In this document: piece by piece, positions 35,555 through 47,752 of the stretch
Layout of the letters: every line of letters begins with the position of its first letter
Position numbering within the stretch: the stretch's first letter is position 1
Assembly: GCF_029960785.1 (NCBI RefSeq)
Contig: NZ_JASBQE010000053.1
Coordinates: 18,817-82,816 of the forward strand
DNA: 64,000 nt
From: Polyangium sp. 15x6
GTDB lineage: Bacteria; Myxococcota_A; Polyangia; Polyangiales; Polyangiaceae
Reading direction: 5' to 3'
Made by a program: the position numbers and the translations under genes
Notes under the pieces: model-generated
What the model was told of the DNA's origin: nothing
What the model saw: the letters and a program-made list of their open reading frames with translations, nothing else
Databases searched by the model: none

Positions 35555-36274
35555 GGGCCGGACACGTCCATCGCCGAGGGGCGAGGGCGCTCGCAGGATC
35601 TCCTCGAGGATCGCGTCGGCCTCGCGCGCCACGCCGTCGAGCGCCCGCCCGAGCCGCGCGTGATCGGTCGCGTCGAGCGGCGCGAGCCCGAGCCGCGCGC
35701 GCACCCCGGAGACGCGAATCGCGACCCCCTCGCCGTATTGATACCCCTCGATCCACGGTCCCCGCTCGATCTCGGCGCGGAGCCGCTTCATCCGCGCGTC
35801 GAACGCGGCGCGCTCCTCCGCGGTCCGCTCGTGCGTGCCGAAATGGTGCATCGTCGCGGCGGCCTCGAAATCGCTTTCGATCGTCGAAAAGCCCTCCGTG
35901 AGGGCCGCGCGCGTCGCCTCGAAGCCAGCTCGCCGGAGGAGCGCGCCGTCCAGGCACATCTCCCACGTGACGTGCGCGAGGAGCCCCATTCGTTTCGCCT
36001 CGAGCTCCGCCTCGCGAATGCGCGCCGCGACGAGCTTCTCGCCCTCGAGGAAGACGCGATCGCCGTGAAACCAATGGTCGACCGCCACGTGGTGCCGGAT
36101 CCCCACGAGCACCTCCGCCAGCCGCCCTCCGAGCGAGCTGCCAATTTCGACTGGGTGGCGCGGCCGCACGCGTCTGTCCGCCATTCGCCAGAGGTCCGGC
36201 AGCATCGCGCCTGCGCCCGCCGCGCGTGAGCCCGTATGCGCCTCCGCGAGGTGCCTGTGCAGGAGAAAGTTCAC
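35528..36274 (-). CDS. AcpH-like (DUF479) phosphodiesterase-type protein
   Basis: 248 aa, GTG start. It resembles acyl-carrier-protein phosphodiesterase AcpH: MNFLLHRHLA-like N-terminus, GAMLPDLWR with Asp, GIRHHVAVDHWFHGD, and HVTWEMCLDGALLRR. These are the HD-type metal-binding His/Asp residues of the family. It is longer than E. coli AcpH (about 193 aa) because of a C-terminal helical extension. AcpH removes 4'-phosphopantetheine from ACP; whether this homologue does so is not shown. Diverges from the cysteine-rich lipoprotein gene. Confidence 0.7.
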   Translation of the reverse strand: MNFLLHRHLAEAHTGSRAAGAGAMLPDLWRMADRRVRPRHPVEIGSSLGGRLAEVLVGIRHHVAVDHWFHGDRVFLEGEKLVAARIREAELEAKRMGLLAHVTWEMCLDGALLRRAGFEATRAALTEGFSTIESDFEAAATMHHFGTHERTAEERAAFDARMKRLRAEIERGPWIEGYQYGEGVAIRVSGVRARLGLAPLDATDHARLGRALDGVAREADAILEEILRAPSPLGDGRVRPSAVLALGA

Positions 36275-36283
36275 CTTCGAAGC

Positions 36284-36336
36284 CTAGCACGCCTTCGTTC
36301 TTGCTCCGGCTTTCCATCGCGCCCCTGGCGTGCTAG
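36284..36336. promoter_or_regulatory. Spaced inverted repeat in divergent promoter region
   Basis: CTAGCACGCC (36284-36293) and GGCGTGCTAG (36327-36336) are perfect ten-base arms 33 bases apart, between the AcpH-like and lipoprotein genes. They could form a long stem or bind a regulator at two half-sites. Confidence 0.35.
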
Positions 36337-36392
36337 CCCCGAGTCGCCCGCGGGACCGGCCCATCGGCCTCGACCCTGGGCAGGAGACGAAC

Positions 36393-37247
36393 ATGAAACG
36401 TTTTGTGACTTCCTTGATCGTGCTGGCCTTCGCCGGCGCGGGTTCCCTCATCGGCTGCAGCGACGACTCGAACAATACGACCGGCGGACCCGGCGGCGGC
36501 GGCGGAAACGGCGGCGGCGGCGGAAACGGCGGCGGCGGCGACGTCCTCATCCCCATCGACGACATCGGCACCGGGACCGCCAAGCTGTACTGCGGGCTGG
36601 TCTACTCCTGTTGCACGATGGCCGAACAGGACAAGGCGTTCGAGGGCATTACCCCCAAGCCGCAGAACGAGGCCGAGTGCGCGCAGACCTTCAAGGGCAT
36701 TTATGACATGCTCGTGCTCCCGCGCCTGAAGCAGGCCGTCGGGGCGGGCCGCATGGAATACGACGAATATCTCGCGGCGAGCTGTCTCACCAAGCTCGAG
36801 GGATCCTGCACCGTGATCAACGGCGATCCCTTCGAGTCCGACCCCGAATGCCAAAGCGTCTTCATTGGCAAGGTGGCCGACGGCGGCGATTGCAGTGGCG
36901 ACGACGAGTGCGCGGGCGCCGACTCCGTGTGCATCGGTGATACCGATACGGAGCTCGGCAAGTGCCAGCCGCGGGGCGCGGCCGGGGCCGCGTGCGAGTT
37001 CGACGACGACTGCGCCACGAATTATTGCGACTTCCAGGCGAGCATGTGTGCCGCGCAGAAAGCGGTCGGCGAGGCGTGCATTGGCTTCAGTGAGTGCAAG
37101 GACTCGTATTGCGACTCCGTGACCAGCGTCTGCACGGCCAGGAAGGCCGACGGCGAGGCGTGCGTAACGCCCGACGAGTGCAGCGGCACGTGCGACTCGA
37201 TGACGAGCACCTGCACCACGGCCGCGCCGGTCTGCGACGGGATGTGA
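36393..37247 (+). CDS. Cysteine-rich lipoprotein
   Basis: 284 aa; CAGGAG precedes the ATG by six bases. Lipobox LIGC, a Gly-rich linker (GGPGGGGGNGGGGGNGGGG), a domain with an unusual YSCC, then a C-terminal array of short disulfide-type repeats: CSGDDECAGADSVC, CEFDDDCATNYCDF, CIGFSECKDSYCDS and CVTPDECSGTCDS, each about 28 residues with four cysteines. Such Cys-repeat lipoproteins are numerous in myxobacteria and are surface or periplasmic; no enzymatic signature. Confidence 0.8.
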   Translation: MKRFVTSLIVLAFAGAGSLIGCSDDSNNTTGGPGGGGGNGGGGGNGGGGDVLIPIDDIGTGTAKLYCGLVYSCCTMAEQDKAFEGITPKPQNEAECAQTFKGIYDMLVLPRLKQAVGAGRMEYDEYLAASCLTKLEGSCTVINGDPFESDPECQSVFIGKVADGGDCSGDDECAGADSVCIGDTDTELGKCQPRGAAGAACEFDDDCATNYCDFQASMCAAQKAVGEACIGFSECKDSYCDSVTSVCTARKADGEACVTPDECSGTCDSMTSTCTTAAPVCDGM

Positions 37248-37416
37248 TGCCCGCGCGGCGGTAGCATTCCTCGGCCCTCCCCACCGCTCCTTCCCACATA
37301 CCGCCCCCGCGGCCCGTCGCCTATCGCCTCAAAGCGTCGTCCTCCGCCGGAGACACCTCCCGGGCAACCTGCTAGAGTAGCGCCGTCCGGGAGGGAACCC
37401 GGCGTCGGAGGAGGAC

Positions 37417-38850
37417 ATGGAAGCGGCGCAAGCGAAGATCGGCCTCGTCGGCCTCGGGGTGATGGGAGAAAACCTCGCCCTCAACATCGAGCGGCATGGT
37501 TTTCCCATCGCCGTCTACAACCGCGAACCCCACAAGGTGGACCACCTGCTCGCGACGCGCGCGAAGGGCCTCCGTTTCTTCGGGGCGCACAGCCCGGCCG
37601 AGCTCGCGCGTGCCCTCGAACGTCCGCGCAAGATCATCCTGCTCGTGAAAGCGGGCCAGCCCGTCGATTGGACCGTCGACCAGATCCGTCCGTACCTCGA
37701 GCCGGGCGACATCATCATCGACGGCGGCAATTCCTGGTACGAGGACACCGAGCGCCGCCAGCGCGAGCTCGGCGCGTCGGGCATTCGTTTCCTCGGCTCG
37801 GGTGTCTCCGGCGGCGAGGAGGGCGCGCTCTGGGGCCCCTCGCTCATGCCCGGCGGCGAGCGCGCGGCATACGAGGAGATTCGCCCGATCTGGGAGGCCA
37901 TTGCGGCGAAGGTCGACGACGGCCCGTGCGTCACGTACATCGGCCCCGGCGGGTCGGGCCATTTCGTCAAGATGGTCCACAACGGCATCGAATACGGCGA
38001 CATGCAGCTCATCGCCGAGGCGTACGACATCCTCCATCGTGGCCTCGGCTTCTCCGCCGATCGCCTCGCCGAGGTCTTCGCGCGCTGGAACGAGGGCGTC
38101 CTCTCTTCGTTCTTGATCGAAATCACGGCCAAGATCTTCCGCGCCAAGGACCCCGAGACCGGCGCGCCGCTCGTCGACCTCATCCTGGACAAGGCGGGTC
38201 AGAAGGGCACGGGCCTCTGGACGTCCAAGGTCGCGCTCGACCTCGGCGTCGCCATTCCCACGATCGACGCCGCCATCATGGCGCGCCTCCTCTCGGGGAA
38301 GAAAAACGAGCGAATCGAGGCCGCAAAGGTCCTCGAAGGGCCTCGGCCCGGCGCGTTCCAGGGCGACGAGAACGAGATCGTCTCGGCCGTGCACGACGCC
38401 CTCTATGCCGCGAAGATCTGCTCCTACACGCAGGGCATGGCCCTCCTCCGCGCCGCCTCGGACACCTTCCACTGGGACCTGCCGCTCGGCGAGATCGCCC
38501 GCATCTGGAAGGGCGGGTGCATCATCCGCGCTCAGTTCCTCGACGGCATTCGCGAGGCCTACGCGAAGCGCGCCGACCTGCCGAGCCTGCTCCTCGACGA
38601 CCGGTTCCGCGAGGCGATGGCGAAATCGCAGCCCGGCTTCCGCAAGGCCATCGCGTTCGCGCAGAGCCTCGGCATTCCTTGCCTCGCGTTCTCGTCGAGC
38701 CTCGCCTACTACGACAGCTATCGCTCGGCGCGCCTCCCGCAGAACCTCACCCAGGCCCAGCGCGATTACTTCGGCGCCCATACCTACGAGCGCGTCGACA
38801 AACCCGAGCTCGGCGCCGTGCACACCGACTGGCCCTCGCTCGTCGGCTGA
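37417..38850 (+). CDS. gnd: 6-phosphogluconate dehydrogenase, decarboxylating
   Basis: 477 aa, family-standard length. NADP-binding GLGVMG at 11-16; substrate motifs GGNSWYEDTERR, GSGVSGGEEGALWGPSLMPG and GHFVKMVHNGIEYGDMQLI with the catalytic Lys; the PROSITE-type signature LDKAGQKGTGLWT. Oxidises 6-phosphogluconate to ribulose-5-phosphate with CO2 and NADPH in the oxidative pentose phosphate pathway. GGAGGA precedes the ATG. No zwf or pgl beside it, so it is transcribed alone. Confidence 0.96.
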   Translation: MEAAQAKIGLVGLGVMGENLALNIERHGFPIAVYNREPHKVDHLLATRAKGLRFFGAHSPAELARALERPRKIILLVKAGQPVDWTVDQIRPYLEPGDIIIDGGNSWYEDTERRQRELGASGIRFLGSGVSGGEEGALWGPSLMPGGERAAYEEIRPIWEAIAAKVDDGPCVTYIGPGGSGHFVKMVHNGIEYGDMQLIAEAYDILHRGLGFSADRLAEVFARWNEGVLSSFLIEITAKIFRAKDPETGAPLVDLILDKAGQKGTGLWTSKVALDLGVAIPTIDAAIMARLLSGKKNERIEAAKVLEGPRPGAFQGDENEIVSAVHDALYAAKICSYTQGMALLRAASDTFHWDLPLGEIARIWKGGCIIRAQFLDGIREAYAKRADLPSLLLDDRFREAMAKSQPGFRKAIAFAQSLGIPCLAFSSSLAYYDSYRSARLPQNLTQAQRDYFGAHTYERVDKPELGAVHTDWPSLVG

Positions 38851-39054
38851 GCGAAGTAGGGGCTTCCCCGCACCCGTCCGGTCGTCCCGCCGCTCGTTTT
38901 CGCTCCTCTCCGCTCGCCTGCCTGCCTGCTCGTTCTCACCATCGGCCGCTCGTTCGCCCGGGAAAGCAGCAACGCCGCCCCCCTGATTCCCATCGAATGC
39001 TGCTGGATGCGCCCGCGGCGCGCTCGCCGTGCGGACGTCCGAGAAGGCACGAGG

Positions 39055-39702
39055 ATGGCGGCACTCTTTCGTCCCTGGACCAATACGGCCTTCCGGATCG
39101 CGCTCATCGGTATCGTGGGCGGCGCCTTCACGCTCGTGGCCGCTCCCATGATCTGGGTGCGCACGCCGAACTGGCGGAAGCAGCTCGATCAGGTCGACCA
39201 GCCCGTCGAGTTCGATCACCGGCATCACGTACAGGATGACGGTATCGATTGCCTCTATTGTCACAAGGAGGCGACGGTATCCGCCACGGCCGGGATCCCC
39301 TCGACCGACCTCTGCATGGGCTGCCACAACCAGATATGGAACAAGAGCCCCATGCTCGAGCCCGTCCGGCGGAGCTACTTCTCGGGTTTGCCCATCCCGT
39401 GGAATCGCGTCCACGACGTCCCCGATTTCGTCTACTTCAATCACGCGATCCACGTGAACAAGGGCGTCGGGTGCGTCAGCTGCCATGGGCGCGTCGACGA
39501 GATGGGCCGCGTCTACCAGTTCGCCGACCTGAGCATGAACTGGTGCCTCGGTTGCCACAGGCAGCCGGAGAAGTTCGTCCGGCCGCTCGACAGGGTCACC
39601 GACATGACCTGGAAGGCCGCGGATCAAAGCACCCTCGGGCCGTACCTGGTCCGCGAATACGGCGTTCGAAGCGTCACCAACTGCACCGCCTGCCACCGAT
39701 AG
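39055..39702 (+). CDS. actA: Alternative Complex III pentahaem cytochrome c, ActA
   Basis: 215 aa, first gene of the respiratory operon. One N-terminal membrane anchor (RIALIGIVGGAFTLVAAPMIW), then five CxxCH sites: CLYCH, CMGCH, CVSCH, CLGCH and CTACH, exactly the number in ActA. It passes electrons from the membrane quinol site of ACIII toward ActE. GAGAAGG and GAGG precede the ATG; the in-frame start 16 codons earlier has no such site. Located 11 bases before actB. Confidence 0.95.
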   Translation: MAALFRPWTNTAFRIALIGIVGGAFTLVAAPMIWVRTPNWRKQLDQVDQPVEFDHRHHVQDDGIDCLYCHKEATVSATAGIPSTDLCMGCHNQIWNKSPMLEPVRRSYFSGLPIPWNRVHDVPDFVYFNHAIHVNKGVGCVSCHGRVDEMGRVYQFADLSMNWCLGCHRQPEKFVRPLDRVTDMTWKAADQSTLGPYLVREYGVRSVTNCTACHR

Positions 39703-39712
39703 GAGAGCACCT

Positions 39713-42760
<3,048 letters not shown>

Positions 42761-42761
42761 A

Positions 42762-44111
42762 ATGGCCACGGAGCCGGTCTTCATCGGGCGCCCCACGGAC
42801 GCCGAGCTCTCCGACCAGCTCCTCTCGACCGCCTGGCGGCCGTGGAGAAGGCTCGGGAAAATCGGCTTCCTGGTCGCCATCATCGGCACGTTGTCCCTCT
42901 TCAGCGGGATCACGTTCACCGTGATGCGCGGCATCGGCGTGTGGGGCAACAACATCCCGGTCGGCTGGGCATTCGACATCATCAACTTCGTCTGGTGGGT
43001 CGGTATCGGCCACGCCGGCACCTTCATCTCCGCCGTGCTCCTGCTCTTCGAGCAGAAATGGCGCACGAGCATCAACCGCTTCGCCGAGGCGATGACGCTT
43101 TTCGCCATCCTCCAGGCCGCGCTGTTCCCGGTCCTCCATCTCGGGCGACCGTGGTTCGCCTACTGGATTTTCCCGTACCCATCCACGATGGGCGTCTGGC
43201 CGCAATTCAAGAGCGCGCTCCCCTGGGACGCCGCGGCCATCTCGACCTATTTCACGGTCTCGCTCGTCTTCTGGTACACGGGCCTGATCCCGGACCTCGC
43301 GACCATGCGGGATCGCGCGCCGACCCGGGCGAAGCGATTCATTTACGGCATCTTCGCGCTCGGGTTCACCGGCGCGTCGAGCTCCTACCGCCATTACCGC
43401 GTCGTTTATGGCCTGCTCGCGGGCCTCTCGACGCCGCTCGTGCTCTCCGTGCACTCGATCGTGAGCTCGGACTTCGCGATCACGCTCGTGCCCGGCTGGC
43501 ACTCCACCATCTTCCCGCCGTTCTTCGTCGCCGGCGCGATCTTCTCGGGGTTTGCCATGGTGCTCACCCTGGTGATCCCGGTGCGCAGCCTGTTCCGGCT
43601 GGAGAACGTCATCACGAAGAGGCACCTCGACAACCTCGCCAAGATGGTCCTCGTGACGAGCTGGGTCGTCACGTATTCGTACATCCTCGAATTTTTCATG
43701 GCATGGTACAGCGGCGACGAATACGAGATCTACCAGTTCTTCGAGGCACGCCCGTTCGGGCCCTGGGCCTGGATCTTCTGGATGATGATGATCTGCAATT
43801 CGGTCATCCCGCAGGTCTTCTGGTCGAAGAAGGCGCGGAATAGCCTCGCCGTGCTCTGGTTCGTCTCGCTGCTCGTCAACGTCGGCATGTGGGCCGAGCG
43901 CTTCGTGATCATCGTCATGGGCCTGCAGCGCGATTACCTGCCCTCGGCCTGGGACGTGTACGTCCCGACGTACGTCGACTGGATGATTTTCCTCGGCACG
44001 ATGGGCTTCTTCCTGCTGCTCTTCCTGCTCTTCTTGCGGTTCGTCCCGTTCGTTCCGCTCGCCGAGGTGAAGGAGCTCAAGCACGAGCTCTCGCACGAGG
44101 AGGGACACTGA
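42762..44111 (+). CDS. actC: Alternative Complex III quinol-binding membrane subunit ActC
   Basis: 449 aa NrfD/PsrC-type membrane protein, about ten helices (for example FLVAIIGTLSLFSGITFTVM, WVGIGHAGTFISAVLLLF, FRLENVITKRHLDNLAK loop). GHAGTFISA and SSYRHYRVVYGLLAG are typical ActC features near the quinol site. It spans the cytoplasmic membrane and oxidises menaquinol or ubiquinol in ACIII. Its start follows the actB stop by one base and its stop precedes actD by one base. Confidence 0.93.
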   Translation: MATEPVFIGRPTDAELSDQLLSTAWRPWRRLGKIGFLVAIIGTLSLFSGITFTVMRGIGVWGNNIPVGWAFDIINFVWWVGIGHAGTFISAVLLLFEQKWRTSINRFAEAMTLFAILQAALFPVLHLGRPWFAYWIFPYPSTMGVWPQFKSALPWDAAAISTYFTVSLVFWYTGLIPDLATMRDRAPTRAKRFIYGIFALGFTGASSSYRHYRVVYGLLAGLSTPLVLSVHSIVSSDFAITLVPGWHSTIFPPFFVAGAIFSGFAMVLTLVIPVRSLFRLENVITKRHLDNLAKMVLVTSWVVTYSYILEFFMAWYSGDEYEIYQFFEARPFGPWAWIFWMMMICNSVIPQVFWSKKARNSLAVLWFVSLLVNVGMWAERFVIIVMGLQRDYLPSAWDVYVPTYVDWMIFLGTMGFFLLLFLLFLRFVPFVPLAEVKELKHELSHEEGH

Positions 44112-44112
44112 A

Positions 44113-44709
44113 ATGCGGAGGACGCAGCAAAGCGGGATCGTGGGCGCGTTCGACACGCCCGAGGCGATCATCCGGGCGGCCCACGAGCTCCGCAAATCCG
44201 GGTATCGCAGGCTCGAAGGGTACACGCCCTATCCCCTCCTCGATCTCGAACGGGCCATCGGGCGCGGGCGCTCCCGCATCGGGTTCGTGGTGTTTCCGTT
44301 CGCCATCGCGGCGGCCGCCGGCGCCTACCTCGTGCAATGGTGGACGAACGGTGTCGATTACCCCCTGAACGCTGGCGGCAGACCCGCGCACGCGCCGCCC
44401 GCGTTCGTCCCGGCCACGTTCGAGATGGCCGTGCTCTTCTCCGCGCTCTCGGCCTGTGTCATCCTCGCCATTTGGTCCGGCTTGCCGGCCCTGTGGCAGC
44501 CGATCTTCGAGGTGCCGGGCTTCGAGCAGGCCAGCGTCGACAAGTTTTTCCTGGCCATCTCCGACCGCGATCCCGCCTTCGATCGCGAGGCGACTGCGCG
44601 CAAGCTCACGGAGCTCGGCGCGAGCCGCGTGGAGCCGCTCGGGGTGCATCCGGCGACCGACGCCGAGCTCGACGAACGGCTCGAGCGAAGGGAGGGGGAG
44701 GAGTCGTGA
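44113..44709 (+). CDS. actD: Alternative Complex III subunit ActD (DUF3341)
   Basis: 198 aa with two membrane helices (IGFVVFPFAIAAAAGAYLVQ and VLFSALSACVILAIWSGLPA) flanked by an N-terminal cytoplasmic part FDTPEAIIRAAHELRKSGY and a C-terminal part SDRDPAFDREATARKLTEL. This is the DUF3341 arrangement of ActD, a structural subunit without cofactors. The stop overlaps the actE GTG start by three bases. Confidence 0.92.
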   Translation: MRRTQQSGIVGAFDTPEAIIRAAHELRKSGYRRLEGYTPYPLLDLERAIGRGRSRIGFVVFPFAIAAAAGAYLVQWWTNGVDYPLNAGGRPAHAPPAFVPATFEMAVLFSALSACVILAIWSGLPALWQPIFEVPGFEQASVDKFFLAISDRDPAFDREATARKLTELGASRVEPLGVHPATDAELDERLERREGEES

Positions 44710-45314
44710 AGCCCATCGTTGCCCTCCCGCTCGTCCTCGCCGCGTGCCCGCTGCTCGCGAGCTGCGAGAATTCGGGCCCCGAGCGTGATTTCGAGCGCAT
44801 GGTGAACCAGGCGCATTTCGAGTATTACGAGGAGGCCCCGTTCTTCGAGGATCGCCGCGTCATGCGCGATCCTCCCGAGGGCACCGTCCCGCGCGAGCGT
44901 TTCGTTGGGCCGCCCGAGGTGACGAACGGAATGGTGGACGGAGCGTTCGTCGAGGCCATTCCGGTCCCGCTCTCGCGGCCGATGCTGGACGACGGCCGGA
45001 AGCGCTACGAAATCTTCTGCGCGCCCTGCCACGGCGTGGGCGGCGATGGCGTGAGCGTCGTCGCGCACAACATGGAGCTGCGCAAGCCCCCGAGCCTCGT
45101 CGCGGCGCCCGTCCTCGATTATCCCGCGGGGCGCGTCTACCAGGCCATTGCTCAGGGCTACGGGCTCATGCCCACCTATGGTCAGGAGCTCGGCGTCGAG
45201 GAGCGCTGGTCCGTCGTCGCCTACGTGCGCGCGCTCCAGCTTCGTACGAACGGCGTCGCCGTCGACACCTTGCCCGAGCCCGTCCGCGCGCGGATGCAGA
45301 AGGAGCTTCGATGA
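44706..45314 (+). CDS. actE: Alternative Complex III monohaem cytochrome c, ActE
   Basis: 202 aa, GTG start inside the actD stop. Lipoprotein signal with lipobox LLASC, so it is anchored by lipid at the outer face of the cytoplasmic membrane. One haem site C105-APC-H109 (YEIFCAPCHGVGGDG) and a downstream Met in YGLMPTYG as likely sixth ligand. It receives electrons from ActA and hands them to the oxidase. Its stop overlaps actF (ATGA). Confidence 0.93.
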   Translation: MKPIVALPLVLAACPLLASCENSGPERDFERMVNQAHFEYYEEAPFFEDRRVMRDPPEGTVPRERFVGPPEVTNGMVDGAFVEAIPVPLSRPMLDDGRKRYEIFCAPCHGVGGDGVSVVAHNMELRKPPSLVAAPVLDYPAGRVYQAIAQGYGLMPTYGQELGVEERWSVVAYVRALQLRTNGVAVDTLPEPVRARMQKELR

Positions 45315-46492
45315 ACACCGAACCCAGCATTTTCACCGGAGGAGGTCGGCTCGTCGTCGGAGGCTTCCTCGCGTTCGTCGTCGGCGCGATCGCGCTCGTC
45401 GTCGGCGGCGTCGCCCACGGTCGAGACGCATTCTACGCCTACCTCTCGGCCTATGCGTGGCTCGTCTCCCTGCTCGTCGGCGGGCTCATCTTCCTGATGA
45501 TCGTCCACGCGATGGATGCGAAATGGCCCGTCGCCCTCCGCCGCGTCGTCGAGGGCGTCACGGGCGTCCTGCCGCTCGCGGTGATCGGATTCATTCCCAT
45601 CGCCGTCGGCGTCACCACGATCTATCCCTGGACGTCGCCGTCCGCGATCCACGATCACGAAGTCCAGCATCTCGTCGAGCACAAGCTGCCGTACCTGAAC
45701 ACGTCCTCGTTCTTCGTGCGCGCGTTCCTGTATTTCGGCGTCTGGCTCGGTATCTCGTATTTCCTCCGGCGCTGGTCGCTGCGCGGGGACTGGGCCCCGG
45801 CGGCCACGGACAAACCGAGGTTCCGCGCGCTCTCGGCGCTCGGGCTGCCTCCGGTCGCGCTCGCATTCACGTTCGCGGGCGTCGACTGGCTCATGTCGCT
45901 CACCCCCGCCTGGTATTCGACCATGTTCGGGGTGTACTGGTTCGCCGGAGGCTTCCTCGGCGCGCTCGCGCTCCTCGTGCTCGCGACCTACGGCCTGCAG
46001 CGCGCGGGCATGCTGACGCGGGTCGGTAGCTCCCATTATTATGCGCTCGGCCGGCTCCTGCTCGCGTTCACGATCTTCTGGGCGTACATCGCGTACTTCC
46101 AGTTCTTCTTGATCTGGATCACGAACAAGCCTCACGAGGCGTCATTTTATGCGCCCCGCATGAGGGAGTTCGCCCCCCTCAGCATTCTCGTCGCGGCCGG
46201 CCGCTTCGTCATTCCGTTCTTCGCGCTCTTGCCCTATCGGGTCAAGCAGCAGCCGTCCACGCTCGCGCCGATCGCGCTCTGGATCCTCGTCATGCACTGG
46301 GTCGACATGGAGTGGCTCGTCATGCCTTCCGTGCGCCCCGAGGGGCCCATCGTGCACTGGCTCGACGTCGCCGCGCTCGTCTGCGTCGGCGGGGCCGCTC
46401 TCGCGTTCGGCACGTTCCGCCTGCGGGGCCGCCCAATCGTCCCGAAAAACGACCCCTCCCTCGAGACCGCATTCCGGTACGGGAGCGTTTGA
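45311..46492 (+). CDS. actF: Alternative Complex III membrane subunit ActF
   Basis: 393 aa, about ten membrane helices, a diverged partner of ActC in the complex. Typical stretches include WLVSLLVGGLIFLMIVHAMD, FTFAGVDWLMSLTPAWYSTM and FQFFLIWITNKPHE. The ATG lies in the actE stop. Membrane location certain; its exact part in proton translocation is debated for ACIII. Confidence 0.93.
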   Translation: MNTEPSIFTGGGRLVVGGFLAFVVGAIALVVGGVAHGRDAFYAYLSAYAWLVSLLVGGLIFLMIVHAMDAKWPVALRRVVEGVTGVLPLAVIGFIPIAVGVTTIYPWTSPSAIHDHEVQHLVEHKLPYLNTSSFFVRAFLYFGVWLGISYFLRRWSLRGDWAPAATDKPRFRALSALGLPPVALAFTFAGVDWLMSLTPAWYSTMFGVYWFAGGFLGALALLVLATYGLQRAGMLTRVGSSHYYALGRLLLAFTIFWAYIAYFQFFLIWITNKPHEASFYAPRMREFAPLSILVAAGRFVIPFFALLPYRVKQQPSTLAPIALWILVMHWVDMEWLVMPSVRPEGPIVHWLDVAALVCVGGAALAFGTFRLRGRPIVPKNDPSLETAFRYGSV

Positions 46493-46494
46493 CC

Positions 46495-46875
46495 ATGAGC
46501 CATCCCGAGCACGAAAAGCGCCACGGAATCGTCCGGCAGGAGGAGGACGTCCTCCCGCCGCGCCTGATCATGTACGCTGTCCTCGGTTCCATCGCGTTCG
46601 CCCTCGTGCTCACGGGGGTCTCCTATGGCATTCAACGATATCGCGAGGCCGAGCTCCGGCCCTCGGGGGTCTATCCCGAGGAGCACCTCGGCCCCATCCA
46701 GGAGCGCTCGAACGTCCACGAGGAGCTCTTCTCGAACCTCGGGCGGGGGCAGATCGTTCACCTCACGAAACGTCAATCGATCGAGCGATTCGAATGGGTG
46801 GGCGAGGATCGCAGCAAGGTGCGGGTCCCGATTGACGTGGCCATGGATCTCGTCGTGAGCGGCGCGGGCCGGTAG
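46495..46875 (+). CDS. Small single-helix membrane protein of the ACIII operon
   Basis: 126 aa. A charged N-terminus, one transmembrane helix (MYAVLGSIAFALVLTGVSYG), and a C-terminal soluble tail RFEWVGEDRSKVRVPIDVAMDLVV, a pattern I know from small proteins encoded in other ACIII/caa3 operons. No cofactor motif. The start follows the actF stop by two bases. It is probably an accessory subunit or assembly factor of the supercomplex. Confidence 0.72.
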   Translation: MSHPEHEKRHGIVRQEEDVLPPRLIMYAVLGSIAFALVLTGVSYGIQRYREAELRPSGVYPEEHLGPIQERSNVHEELFSNLGRGQIVHLTKRQSIERFEWVGEDRSKVRVPIDVAMDLVVSGAGR

Positions 46876-46933
46876 CGGCATCAAAGGAGCGCCGCGCCCT
46901 CCGGGGCGTGGGCGTTATCAGGGGGAGCTCTTG

Positions 46934-47752
46934 GTGAGACGAATCGGCTGGGCCATGGCCCTCTCCATGATGCTCGCGGGCGCGCCGGTCGCCGCCGCGG
47001 AGGAGACGCGCGCGCTCCCCATGGCGGCAAGGCAGGCGGACGTCGACGAGCGCCTCGGCGGCTACGTCCCGCGCGATATCGTCTTGCGCGGCGAGCGCGG
47101 CGAAGAGGTGAAGACGGGCGAGCTCCTCGCGGGCGACGTCCCCGTGCTCCTCGTGCTCGCGTATTACCGCTGCCCGATGCTCTGCCCGCTCTTGCTCACG
47201 GGCGTTTCGAAGGGCCTCGCGGAGGCAGGGTATACGCCCGGCGAGGATTACCGGCTCGTCACGGTCAGCATCGATCCGGAGGATACCCCTACCGACGCGG
47301 CGAAGCGCAGGGACGCGCTCGCCGAGAAGCTCGGCGCGAAGCCTGGGAGCTTGCGGTTCCTCGTGGGGACGGCCGAGGCGTCGCGCGCCGTGGCGGACGC
47401 CGTGGGGTTCCGTTATGGCTATGATTCCTCGACCGAGCAATATGCGCACCCGGCGGTCGTCACGGTGCTCGCGCCGGACGGGCGCATCTCGCGGTACCTC
47501 TACGGGCTCGAGCCCTCCGCGTGGGATCTGCGGCTCGCCCTCGTCGAGGCCGCGGCGGGCAAGGTCGGCACGATCGTCGATCGCGTGCTCGTCACATGTT
47601 ATCGCTACGACCCGGCGACGCGAAGGTACGGGCCGTACATCACCGGGTTTCTCCGCATTGGATCGCTCCTGATTCTGTGCACGGTCGGAACGACCCTGGG
47701 CATGTTGTGGCGCCGGGATCGGCGCCGGGGACGAGGGGGGGAACCCCGATGA
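46934..47752 (+). CDS. SCO1/SenC copper chaperone for the oxidase
   Basis: 272 aa; GTG start after GGGGGAG. Signal peptide, thioredoxin-like SCO fold with copper-binding C80-PML-C84 (YYRCPMLCPLL) and H172 (YAHPAVV), and a C-terminal membrane helix (about 240-262). It delivers copper to the CuA site of the CoxB encoded next, with which it overlaps by four bases. The position between ActF and CoxB fits assembly of this particular oxidase. Confidence 0.92.
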   Translation: MRRIGWAMALSMMLAGAPVAAAEETRALPMAARQADVDERLGGYVPRDIVLRGERGEEVKTGELLAGDVPVLLVLAYYRCPMLCPLLLTGVSKGLAEAGYTPGEDYRLVTVSIDPEDTPTDAAKRRDALAEKLGAKPGSLRFLVGTAEASRAVADAVGFRYGYDSSTEQYAHPAVVTVLAPDGRISRYLYGLEPSAWDLRLALVEAAAGKVGTIVDRVLVTCYRYDPATRRYGPYITGFLRIGSLLILCTVGTTLGMLWRRDRRRGRGGEPR